Under the pieces are notes generated by a model. That model did not search any database and had not been told where the DNA came from. It saw only the letters and a list, made by a program, of their open reading frames with translations. Made by a program: the position numbers and the translations under genes. From NCBI GenBank assembly GCA_027625915.1, contig JANTQA010000070.1, positions 6,887,001 through 6,951,000 of the forward strand: 64,000 nt of DNA. Direction: 5' to 3'. Within the stretch, counting starts at the first letter, position 1, and every line of letters begins with the position of its first letter. This DNA comes from Anaeramoeba flamelloides. Lineage: Eukaryota > Metamonada > Anaeramoebidae. Shown here in pieces: positions 20,401-30,518 of the stretch.

Positions 20401-23400
20401 TGATGATAACATGCTAATATTCACGATAAAGTTACAAAAATCGCGATAATTTCCATCAAATCGAGATAATATCAGAAAATCGCAATTAAAAAGTAATCGC
20501 GATAAAATAGTTGATGGGTTTTTGGGCTAATTGAGAAATATTTTAACAATGAAATTTTTTTTGATCAAAAAAATAGATTAGGTGTAAAAAAGTCATTCTT
20601 TGAAAAAACAACAAAAAAGATACTTGATTGGATCAAGTATCAGATCAAAGAGTTTTATTGTGCTTTCATTTTATTTGGTTGTCAAACCTATCGATCCTTT
20701 AAGATCAACGACAGTAAGAAATAAAGAGAAATAAATATTTTTTCAGTTAATCGTGGTGTTGTAAATTGAGTTGAATAAAAGACCTTCTAAAACAACCAAC
20801 ACTTTGTCTGTTCTTTAAAGAATGTGATCTTGGGTTCAAACATTTTCAATATTCTTAGAAAGCTAAAAGGGGTCGGTAAACTTTTCAAAAGCTTTCACAA
20901 CATCCTTGCCAGATTACCACCTATTATTAAGATTTTTTAGACATTTTGTTTTCTTCTTTTTATTCTTCTTTGAGTATCTTTGTATTGGACAAAAACACAA
21001 TTAGAGCTTAGAGGTTATTGTTTGATCGATCAGAAATAAGAAGGAAAATTATTCTTTATTCTTTTTGCTATTTAAAATTGTGAAGGTAACAACTCGATTG
21101 TAAGAAAACACATCTATTTTATATTCAAGTGTATTGTTGGAATGGGTAATTATTAGTTTGATCATAAAATTCGTTTACGATTTTATATTTTGTTAAAAAA
21201 AAATGAAAAGAAAAAAAATTTGCATTTCCTCAACAAACCAAACTCATTCCGTTTATAAAAGTTTTCTGTCTTTCAAAACTTTCAAACACTTGAAGACAGT
21301 TCACAACTCTTACAAACACTTTCAAACATTTATTAAAGGGGAAAGTGTTATAAAAGTCTATGATATTTTTTTAAGGTGAAATCAAAAAAATAATTTTTCA
21401 TTTTTTCGCGATAATGTGAATATAGCGATAATGTTGAATATCACGATAAAGTTGGACTAATCGCGATTTTTTAATACTATCGCGATTTTATTGTTAAAAT
21501 CATGATAATATATGTTATCATCAAAACCTCTATTTAAATTGAAAAAAATATTTTTTTTTGATTTTCGGTTAGTTTTTTTTTAATTTTTGAAATAAACAGA
21601 AAATTTAAATAAATTTTCAGTTTATTTCAAAAAGTAAAAAAAACCGCCGTTAGCTTTTCCAGAATTTAAAAAATCAAATCAAAACTGCCTTTAGATTTTT
21701 TTTAATTTGAGAAATTAAAAAAAAACTAGGCACTCTACGACACTTAGCGGACACTTTCGTTAGGTTTTCCAGAATTTAAAATAATTGAGTAAAAACATAT
21801 AGATTTTGCTCTATTTCTGAATCCATGAAAACCCATAAAATGGAATATTTATCAAAAGAAATTTTTTTTTCTTATTATTTCAGTTTTATTAGATGATTAC
21901 AGCATTTTCAAAACTATTAATTATTATTTATTAAAGTAAAAATCTCAAAGATAAATTAAACTAAAATTGATTCATACATTTATTTAAAAGTTTTTTACCC
22001 CAAAAAATTACTGTTTTTCTAGGTTGGAGAGTTTTAAAATCCTAGTACTATGGATAACAATAAATGTTATAACCTCAAGAATTTGAAGTTCTGGAAATAT
22101 GATGTTGAATATTGTATATAAACTTTATTACTAATCATGATGAAAGGTTAATTAAAGTATTAGTTTTGTCGAACTTTTTAATTTCAATATTATTTTTTGA
22201 TACTAGTGTACTCCTAACCTGGTTTGGCTAGTTTTGAAAAAAAATTTATTAAAACAAAAAAAGTTTCAGAATCAAACCCACAACACTTGTTATTTAAATG
22301 AACATTACCCAATTATAATTTTGATTTTTTTAGGATGACCTTTGAATTATTTTTAGTATTAGAAAAAATTTTGAATTAAAAAAAATAAAGATTTTGCTTT
22401 TTTATTTGTAAATTTCTTGAAAGAAATCTTTGCTTTCTGAAATCAAAGAGTCAACTTTTTAATAACTATTTTCAACATCAAAAAGCATTATTTTCATATA
22501 ATGTATAACCCTTAAATTGATTCAATGTTTTTGTTTTTTCTCTCTCGAATATTTCCAAAAAATTGCTGAATTTGTTTTTTTTATATATTTAAAAGAATAT
22601 TTTCTTTTTAAGTAGTTCTATTTGTAAATTGGTAATATCAAATTAGGTGGGATATTAATATTGTTGATGAATAAGTACATATTAAGGTTTGATGTATTTC
22701 AAAATAAACTCCAAAATTTTCCAAAAAATGAATAAAAAATCTTACTTTTTAGAGAAACCAAGGCACGGCCAATTTAAATAAAAAAATGGGCAATATTTCA
22801 AGGACAAAAGTGATTTTTTTAAACAAGAAAATTCAGTTATAAAATTTTCAATTCTATTGGAAATTTTATCAAGATTAAACCTCTTTAAAAAAAATTATTT
22901 CAATCAAAATGAAAAAAATTTGAAATTTTCATACCCAAAAAAACATCATATAAAATCGAGCAGAAAGTTTTCATATCTTTAATGAGGGTATTGTCTTACA
23001 AGCTAACAAATTGAATTATTATGTATAATCAATTTATGATAAATAATAATTCTGGGTATTTAAAAAGATATATCGGAATTAAGTTTTATAAAGATATTTT
23101 TTAAAATAAATTTGCGCTTTTTTATTTTTTTTTTTGGAAATAGTTTATTTATTTAGTCTGATTCAAAAAAAAAAAAGTAAAAAAAAAAAAGTTCATATTT
23201 TTCCCCAATTTAATACACAAATCAATTCTTTCGGTTACTTCAATTACTTTTTTTCCATTTAAAATGTATGTTGTGTTTGGCTTTATTCAAAACTTTCCAA
23301 AAATATAATAATTTAAAAAAAAATAAAAAACAACAAAAAACAAAAAGCAAAATGAAAAAAAAAAGCAAAATGAAAAAAAAAAAATTAATAAAAGTTACTG

Positions 23401-25685
23401 AAAGAATTGACTTGCCTTTTATATTTATAAAAAAAAGATTGAAATATTAAAAAAAAAATTTTTAAAATAAATCTCGAAATCATATTCTTTTATTTCTAAA
23501 TATATAAATTAATTCAATCTAACCTAAAAAGGTCAAAATACCAAGTTCTAAGGAAGCTGGGTTTGAATTATCGCTTGAACCATTTAGATGGGATCAAAGG
23601 GTCTATACAATCTCACTTGAGATTTCTGGATTAAATAGCCCAAATTCCAAAATAGAAATGAAAAATGAAAACAAACTTAATATTAAACAGAATCCAGTAT
23701 TTGTAATGAGTGATATTACCGCGGGGAAGGTGTTTGTTGCGGATTCCTTAAGAAACCTTCTTCATATTATGGATAATATCCAAAAAAATTATTTAAGAAG
23801 TTGGGTTACTGTTAATTTTGAGCCCATTCCAAAAGTTCATCAACAACAGCAACAAATGAATATGTATAATAATAATTTGCAGATCAATAATGAAACAAGA
23901 AACCATTTACAATATAACAACAACATGAACAATGAAAATAATAATGAAACAGGACAAAGACAAATTCCAAAACTGCATTATACTCTCTTAATTGTGAAAA
24001 ATAGGAACGGTAATTGGCCAATTCCTGAACAGCATTGGCTGAAACCAAATTTTTTAAATTTGCCACAAAGACAATCCCAACCACTGATTTGGATTGATCA
24101 AGATCCTTGTGAGCATAGCATCATACCTAATTTCCCAATTGATAGTTATGAACTCGCACCATCAACCTTAACAGAATATTTTCTATCCTTTAATAATCCA
24201 AAACTGTGTTGGAAAGTTTATACACCGAGAATTGGAGAAAATAACACCCAGATGATTGGGCGAACATTTGGATTTATTAAGCAATCCACAGAAAAGCCCG
24301 TCATTAAGATATACATTTTGCCGTATAATTGGCCTGTGCTGTTTAGGTTACTAAGAAATCTAAATACTACAAATATCTCACAAAGGATAACTTTTAACAA
24401 TTGGAAAAGAGAATTTGAGCAATATTTGTTGAATATTCCTTTTTATTACATTATCCCATTAAATAATTATTTAAATAATATTGGAAGAAGTAATATGATT
24501 TCAGACCAATTTATAAGAAAATATGGAAGGCCAAATCCGACTATTTCCAAATATTTAATTCGTTTAAAACATCAGGCGAAACAAGAAAATGAAAAGATTC
24601 AAAATAGTTTAAATGAATTCAATCAGCAAAATAACCGGAAACACTTTCAAGAAAATTCCCGAAACAATTCAAGTTCAAAAAATTCCTTTTCAAATTTCCA
24701 ATTGTTAGATAAAAGAGATGGTTTGCAATCCAATATTAAATTGAAAATGGATAATTATCAAAAATTTAATTTTAATAATAAACTGACGAATGACAATTTT
24801 GAAAATAATATTAATTTTAATCCTTTTGATATTGGAAAGGAAAATTTGGAATCGGAATTTTTAAAAATTAAAAGTAGATGGTTTAATTTTTCTAATAAAA
24901 ATGAGGTAGATCAAAAGTTTAAAGTGAAAATTTCCGAGATGGGGAATTATTCCCATGAAATGAGAAAACGTCAAACATTAAGGCCCTTTGACGAAAAGGA
25001 AGAAGAAAAAATGCTAAACAACAAGAATAAGAACTTCTTTGGCAACCCCTTTAAACAGGGGTGGGACGAAGGTCTTGATACAGAAATAGACGAAATGAAT
25101 GAGGCAAGAAACGTTCAGCAACAGTACCAAAACAGAAGTACCAAGAGAAAAAGCAGAAAATCAACAAAAAAGAAAAGAAGACCTTTATCAGAAAGATTTC
25201 TTGATTTAGATGATGATGAAATTATTTTTGATAAAAAAAATAATTCAAATAATAATAAAAATATGTTAATAGAAAACAATAATGAAAAAAATGATAATTC
25301 CTCTTCATCTAAGTTGTCAACACCTTCATTGGCTTCTTTGCAAACAAATTCTTCTTTGTTTCCCTCTTCTTCCTCTTCCTCTTCCTCTTCTTCTCCCTCT
25401 TCTTCTTCTTCGATTTCTTCTTCCTCGCTGTTAAAAAATAGTCAAGATGCCTGGGATTTAAATTCGGCTTTAAAAATTAAAAATGAGAATTTAATTATCA
25501 AAAAAAAATGCTTTCAGTTAATTAAAAAATTAAAAAAAGATCAAAATCATTTAATAATTGAACAAATAAAAAAATTAAAAGGTCCTAAATGGAATTTAGA
25601 AAGATTAATAAAAGATATTTTGGATATGGCGCAAAACTGGAAAAAATACTCTTTAGTCGATGAATTAGAAAAAAAATTAATCTAA
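17449..25685 (+). CDS. INTS6: Integrator complex subunit 6
   Basis: Part of Integrator, the nuclear complex that attenuates RNA polymerase II and processes snRNAs; INTS6 helps recruit PP2A (family knowledge). Exons 17449-17874 and 23532-25685 join in phase 0 (donor CAT/GTATGT, acceptor CTAAAAAG/GTC), giving 859 aa. Exon 1 is a von Willebrand A domain: AIDTSSSMN holds the MIDAS residues D8, S10 and S12, and FFTDGG follows near residue 125. Exon 2 begins with the family block EPFRWDQR, then GNWPIPEQHW, DSYELAPSTLTEYF, LPYNWPVLFRLL and FYYIIPLNNYL, in the same order as animal INTS6. A poorly conserved Asn-rich and Ser-rich linker follows, and the last 80 residues match the INTS6/SAGE1-type C-terminal helical domain (LIKDILDMAQNWKKYSLVDE). 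The 5657-bp intron is exceptional and full of repeats. Confidence 0.92.
18500..18675 (+). pseudogene. Possible decayed DEAD-box helicase fragment (UAP56/Sub2-like)
   Basis: A patch of unusually balanced base composition inside the INTS6 intron. Three short blocks occur in the order expected for a DEAD-box helicase of the UAP56 class: KTKTAVIDL (compare GKTAVFVLA), SISHAHEFMY (compare MCHTRELAFQ) and, after a frame change, FRVNVFVGGTDLKE (compare VKVAVFFGGLSIKK). Stops and one frame change interrupt it, so it cannot encode a protein. The resemblance is suggestive only. Confidence 0.3.
19520..20285 (+). repeat. Family F repeat, copy 1 (uninterrupted)
   Basis: Matches 29030-29496 and then 30232-30518 in order: TTAAGGGATTAGCG, TATGTTGTAA, AATAGTATTCCA, CATAAAAACCCA, ATTTCATAAATAATTTGTCA, then TTTGAACCAT and ACCCAATAACAAC. 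The second half starts directly at 19998, so this copy is the empty-site form of the other. It has an inverted pair at 20007-20030 and 20079-20102 (ATCTGCATTTC / GAAATGCAGAT). Non-coding. Confidence 0.6.
20394..21530. mobile_element. TA-flanked non-autonomous DNA transposon with iterated TCGCGATAA
   Basis: Terminal inverted repeats of 19 bp, GAGGTTTTGATGATAACAT, occur at 20394-20412 and, reversed, at 21512-21530. They are directly flanked by TA at 20392-20393 and 21531-21532, the signature of Tc1/mariner-type insertion. Subterminal copies of TCGCGATAA and close variants are spaced at about 20 bp on the left (20401, 20421, 20441, 20461, 20480, 20497) and 17-20 bp on the right (21406, 21423, 21441, 21461, 21480, 21500). 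The 0.9-kb interior holds no transposase frame. It lies in the INTS6 intron. Confidence 0.75.
21560..21840. repeat. Palindrome array D4
   Basis: A TTTTTTTTTAATTTTTGAAA.../...TTTCAAAAAGTAAAAAAAACC palindrome at about 21567-21640, then TTTTCCAGAATTTAAAA half-modules. The linker AGGCACTCTACGACACTTAG (21739-21758) is the reverse complement of the CGTAGAGTGCC-type linkers of D1 and D3. It starts only about 30 bp after the TA-flanked element, inside the INTS6 intron. Confidence 0.65.
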
Positions 25686-25904
25686 CTAAATTGTTTATTT
25701 TCATTCTTTAATTTTTTAGATTTTATTTTATTTCTTTAATTAAAGATTTTTTAAATATTTATTTTAAAATAATTATATATATATATATTATTTATTTATT
25801 TATTTGTTTTGGTTAATCCATTTTTAAAAAAAAAAAAAACGCGGGGGGGGTATGTTTTTGAAATACCCTTTTATTGATTGTTAATATTCTAAAGTATTTT
25901 TTCA

Positions 25905-26330
25905 AAAATGTTGACTCACTTTATAATCTTATTGAAGGCGGCTCTGTGGTTTTATCCCAGATTCTTATCAAAATAAATTTTCAATTGTTAAATCAGAATC
26001 ATTTTTTCGAATTTTGCAAATTTTTGTTTTTATTTTTCTAATATCGTAAAATTTTTGTTTTAATTTTGCTTTATATCCTTTCTATTTTCTTTTTGTTTTT
26101 CTTTTCAACTTTCTAATTTCTTTTTCTTTTTTTTTACTTTCAAAAAAAGATCACTGGAAAAGGTATTAAACATTAATAAAATTGAGGCTCTGTTAAGTCT
26201 TTTATAATTAATATATAATTTTTCCAAAAATCTCGTTGTTAACTTAACATTTTTTCAGTTAATTTAAGGAATAAAAAATCCGTAATGCTCATTTCAAAAA
26301 TCATGTTTCACTTTTTTTATTAGGGGTTAT
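25905..26330 (+). repeat. Family E repeat, copy 3 (left part only)
   Basis: Shares the GGTTTTATCCCAGATTCTTA block, AGAATCATTTTTTC, the T/C-rich tract, the AAGTCTTTTATAA block and AAAAAATCCGTAATGCTCAT with copies 2 and 4. It stops shortly after the left inverted repeat of the core (CATTTCAAAAATCATGTTTC). The rest of 25686-28247 shows no gene. Confidence 0.55.
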
Positions 26331-27464
26331 ATAATTTGTGTGGTATTATATTTATAAAGTAGGTCAGGTTTTTTATAACAAAATGCCTATTAGTCAAAAA
26401 AGGGTGTTTTTAAAATTAACAAAATAATATTTTGGTTTTGAGTAAAAAGTATAATAATAAATTCTTTTAATATGTCCCAATGACCCAAAAAACACTAAAA
26501 ATTGAAAACTGATCAAATACATTCCATTAAAAAAATTAAAAAAACAAAAAGATATAATTAAAATAACTAAAGTTTCAATTTAACTTTTTCTTGAAAACAT
26601 TTTTTGCCAAAATGATTGAATTCAAAGTTGAAATTATGTAAAATTTTATATATAATATCTTATTTTAACTCATTTACTAAAACAAATTCTAAATTATGGG
26701 AATTTTATTTTCAAAAAAGGCACTAATTAGGTCTTCAAATGTTTTTTTTATTTTCAAATGGTAAAATTTAAAAAAAAAAGTTATTTAAAAAAGATAAACT
26801 CTATGAAAAAGTATTCTAATTTAATATATTAGTTTATTCTTTGATTTCAAAATTTTCTCAACCCCAATTTTTCAAAAATAAAATGAAAAAGTACACACTA
26901 ATTTCAAAAAATATTTTCGATATTCAAAAGTTGAGATTGTTTTTATACTAAAAAAAATTATCCCAGTTGTTAATTGAATTAAGTTATAAACTTAATATCG
27001 AAAAATATTAATCAGAAAAAAATAGTGCTTAATTATATTAAGGAAATATTATTAATAACATTCTTACACACAGTCCGTTTATTTTCCATTATTCTTCTTT
27101 GATAAAAAGAATTATCTGAATTATCCATGTTTATTCTTTTACAAGAAATGATCTTTTGTCTGTTCTTTCAGACATTTTTAAAATGCTTAATTAAAAGTAT
27201 ATTCTCAATAAAATCATTTTTTTTAATGTTTTGTATCTACATTGACTGAATTATAAGTTTCAGAAGAAAGATTTAACGACTATGTTTCCTCTCCCAGTGG
27301 GTGTTGAGTTCATCTATTCCTTTACTTTTGTTTCTCAATAAGAATTTTCTTTTTAAAGAAATTGGACAAAAAATTACTTATTTTCAAGTACAAAAACCAA
27401 CACATACCAAAAAAAACAATTATTAAACAGATGCTTTGAATGAAAATTTGAAAAATAAAAGTCT

Positions 27465-27770
27465 TTGAGAGATTTTCAAGGACAAGTTCAAAATTTAAAA
27501 CATTTAAAAACTTGTAAAAGGGACTGTAAAAAATATTTAGAACAGCTGAGGAAATTGTTTTGAGATTATAGATTTGAAATGGAAAATAAGAAATATTAAA
27601 ATCAAATTTTGGCATGATTATTCATAAATAAAGTGAAAATTGTTGGAATTGTGAAAATTGAACGTTTATTTTGAAAAGAAATCCACAGTGTAGAAATTTA
27701 ACTGAGATTAGAGAACTCTTTCAAGATGTGTTTTTATACTCACAATTTCCCTATTTTCATCAAAAAACGC
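27465..27770 (+). repeat. Family B repeat, copy 2 (contiguous)
   Basis: Contiguous version of the element split at 15950-17065. The 97-codon minus-strand frame over 27322-27615 overlaps it, is hydrophobic through A+T bias and is not preserved in the other copy, so I do not call it a gene. Confidence 0.55.
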
Positions 27771-28247
27771 AGTTCTTAAGGTTTATTCGGTTTTTGAAAT
27801 GCTTGTTTTGTATTTTTTGTTAAATTGGTGATTCCCTTTATAATATTAAAATGTTATTCAAGTTGATTCTAGTTATTTTTAGTTTATAAAATTAAAAAAA
27901 AAACAATTGCTAGGTTGTTTTTTTTTTATAATTAATTTTGTTATTAAATGCTTTTTCATTATTCCTATAACTTGTTTCAGATTTTTAAATTATAAAGAAT
28001 TCAAAAAGTTTTGTAGTTGTGTTAATTAGCAAGAGATAATCTTTTTTTGGTTTTGTTAAAAAATGTTTTAAATGAACAAATTAAAAAAAACATAAAAAAA
28101 ACAAATTAAAAAAAAAAAAGAAAAAAGAATAAAACTAATTTTTTTTCATGAACAAAAGAAGGATCTACAAAAATTTGTGTTGGTTGTTGAGTTTATTTAT
28201 TTTTTGTTTTCTTTTTATTTGGCTTTTCTTTTTTAAAATTGTTTCCC

Positions 28248-28660
28248 TTATTTTTCTTCAATCTCAATTTTTTCTTCTTCTGTTGGTTTTTCAATTTGTT
28301 TTTTATCAAGGTTTTCAGAATAGTCAATATCTTCTCGAACATAAAGAACGTTGTTACAACGTACCACTAATTCTCCTAATTGGTGTCGCTTTGAATTAAC
28401 AATTTCATAAGCCTCTTCCAATTGAAAGTTCATAAATTCGTCAAAAGAGACAAGCTTTCCAGAATATTCCATTCCCCACTTTAGTTTGATTATTACACTC
28501 TTGCCAGTTAACATATTTAAAAATGGTTTTGGGTTGAGGTATGATCTTGTGCCTAACGTATTCTAAATGGAAAAAGAATAAAAACAAATTAAAGATATTA
28601 AGTCTCGTTATTAATCAGATTTTTAAAAAGGATGAAAGGAAATACTTCAGTTTGGGTCAT
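28248..28660 (-). CDS. SNRPF: Spliceosomal Sm core protein F
   Basis: Part of the heteroheptameric Sm ring that binds U1, U2, U4 and U5 snRNA. Exon 2 (28562-28248) encodes the Sm fold: [40 protein letters not shown] (Sm1) and RCNNVLYVR (Sm2), which are diagnostic of SmF. An acidic Glu/Lys tail follows. There is no ATG at the start of that exon, where a TTTAG acceptor precedes codons [14 protein letters not shown] 15-nt first exon at 28660-28646 (MTQTE, then donor GTATTT) restores a start in frame across an 83-bp intron, giving 109 aa. Exon 1 is short, so its exact choice is an inference; exon 2 is secure. Confidence 0.88.
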
Positions 28661-29029
28661 TAGCAGTGAATTTTTTTTTTTTATTTGATTCGAAAGAAGA
28701 CAAAATTGAAAAACAAAAAAGTAAAAAGACAAAAAATGAAATTAATAAGGTATTTTCAGATTTTCCAACACACTAACAAACAAATTGATTAGACTTATTT
28801 TTAGAATTCAAACAAAAAATCTCTTCTGAATTTTGATTTTTGCTTGATCTTTGTGTGTAAATAGTTTACCAATAACTATTTTTTTGTACAAGATTGAACA
28901 ATAAGCCCACTATAAAATTTTAAAACTATTTTTAGACAAGGAAGGTATTCCTTTAACTTGTTGTTGTAATGAAAAGTTAAGTTTGGAATTTTTGAAGTCA
29001 CCATGGTACAAAAAACAAAAATGAACTTA

Positions 29030-30518
29030 ATTTAAGGGATTAGCGGCACAACAGATTTGTCTCCGATCAAAGTATGTTGTAATTGGGAGTAAATGAAATT
29101 AGTCCTGTATTGTTCACAAAGCTGTAAAATTTCTATTATACATATTACAGCAACATAAACGATTACATTTTTTACAAAGTATCACTTTTAAAAATTATCA
29201 TTTTTGTTTTTTTTTTTAATTCTTTTCCAAATCTGAAAAATCGAAAAAAAGACAAATAGTATTCCATTATTTAATAATTCAGATTTAGAACTTCCAACAG
29301 TAACTATTTTGATAATTTTTTTAATTTCAAAGATTAACTCAATAATCTTCAGCATAAAAACCCATAGACTGATTAGTTTTTTTTCCTTTTTTATAAAGCA
29401 AATTCTAATATCACTTTGTTTACTGTATTTCATAAATAATTTGTCAAAAGAATCTATTGTTTAATTATTATATTATTTAAAAAAATTGAATTTTTTTTAT
29501 TATTGAAGAAGTGTAAATTACACTCTAGTTGCCATTATACTTTAATTTCCTTTCAGAAATTTAAGCGTAAAATCATAGATTTCACGATTATTAACCAATG
29601 AAAATAATAATAAACTGTTATGGTTTAAAATTAAATCATAGAGGTTTTTTTCATTTAATTTATTCAGAAATATTAATCTATTATTTTCATAGGAAGGGCA
29701 TACCCATAAAAAATGATCAATATTTTCTATAACTTCCTTTTGTTTGTATTTTGGACATAAAGGACAAAATTTGTTTGAATTTTTATTAATTACACAGTAA
29801 TATCTGTTTAAGCAATTGGTAAATGTCCTAAATTTTAGGATTGTTGAACTTGATGGATAGCTTAGATATTTTGAGCTGTAAATAATGAATTATGGTTTCT
29901 TAATATTGTGAAGTATTTTTGCACTTTCCAGCTCTTGGAATTCAATAATTCATTATATGTGTATTTATAGATTTCCTTTTTTAATTCAATTATATCTTTT
30001 GAATTCCAGTTAATTTTATTGTTGGTTCGTTGATTAAATTTTATTAATTTTTCTAAATAAGGAAGAGATAAATTTTTTAATTTTTTTTTTGAATTTGAAT
30101 TTTTTTTTATTTACTGAAATTACCATATTTTCAATTTTAAATTCTGTTTTATAAATAAGAATTGGTGTATTTCTGTTTATTTTGCATATTTCAGTAATGG
30201 CTGTATTCATCCAAGAAAAATTGAATTTTTTAACAACATGCCTACAGTTCGCCAGAAATTTATGAAAGATATTTTGCACCTGGATTCTGAAAATTGATGG
30301 GTCAAACTTTGAATTTTTGACCAAATGTAGATTGGTTTTTCAAAAATTGTTGATGTTTTTTTACTAATATAAGGATCATTTTTGATTGATTGGGATCAAC
30401 AAATAACACTAATTTACTGATTGAATTTTTAGAGACATTTGAACCATAGAGCACAAATGTAATCTATACCCAATAACAACTTAGTTTAATCTTAGAAATC
30501 TCCTTGTTATAGACAATA
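29030..30518 (+). repeat. Family F repeat, copy 2, interrupted by a LINE
   Basis: 29030-29496 and 30232-30518 match the continuous copy at 19520-20285. Between them sits a 719-bp insertion flanked by a 16-bp direct repeat. The inverted pair near the middle is more diverged here than in copy 1. Confidence 0.6.
29497..30215 (-). mobile_element. 5'-truncated non-LTR retrotransposon (LINE) fragment
   Basis: On the minus strand, 29889-29542 is an open frame of about 115 codons. It contains FCPLCPKYKQKEVIENIDHF followed by LWVCPSYENNRL, the CxxC...H...C zinc-binding segment found downstream of reverse transcriptase in many LINEs. A second frame upstream (IYKYTYNELLNSKSWKVQKY, then NHNSLF) connects to it with one frame change, so the copy is decayed. 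The fragment is bounded by identical 16-bp repeats AAAAATTGAATTTTTT at 29481-29496 and 30216-30231, a target-site duplication. The low-coordinate end has a T-run (A-tail on the element strand). The 96-codon frame at 30034-30324 runs across the upstream junction and is a chimera. Confidence 0.7.

Noticed and set aside
20394-21530. Polinton/Maverick-type element
   Set aside because: Inverted ends are only 19 bp with TA duplications, the element is 1.1 kb and has no capsid, polymerase or integrase frame.
23268-23450. 60-codon Lys-rich frame just before INTS6 exon 2
   Set aside because: Lies in the INTS6 intron and is a product of A-runs.
27322-27615. 97-codon hydrophobic minus-strand frame
   Set aside because: Overlaps repeat B, is not open in the other copy and is typical of A+T-biased DNA.
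30034-30324. 96-codon minus-strand frame
   Set aside because: Runs from repeat F across the target duplication into the LINE fragment, so it is a junction chimera, not a gene.
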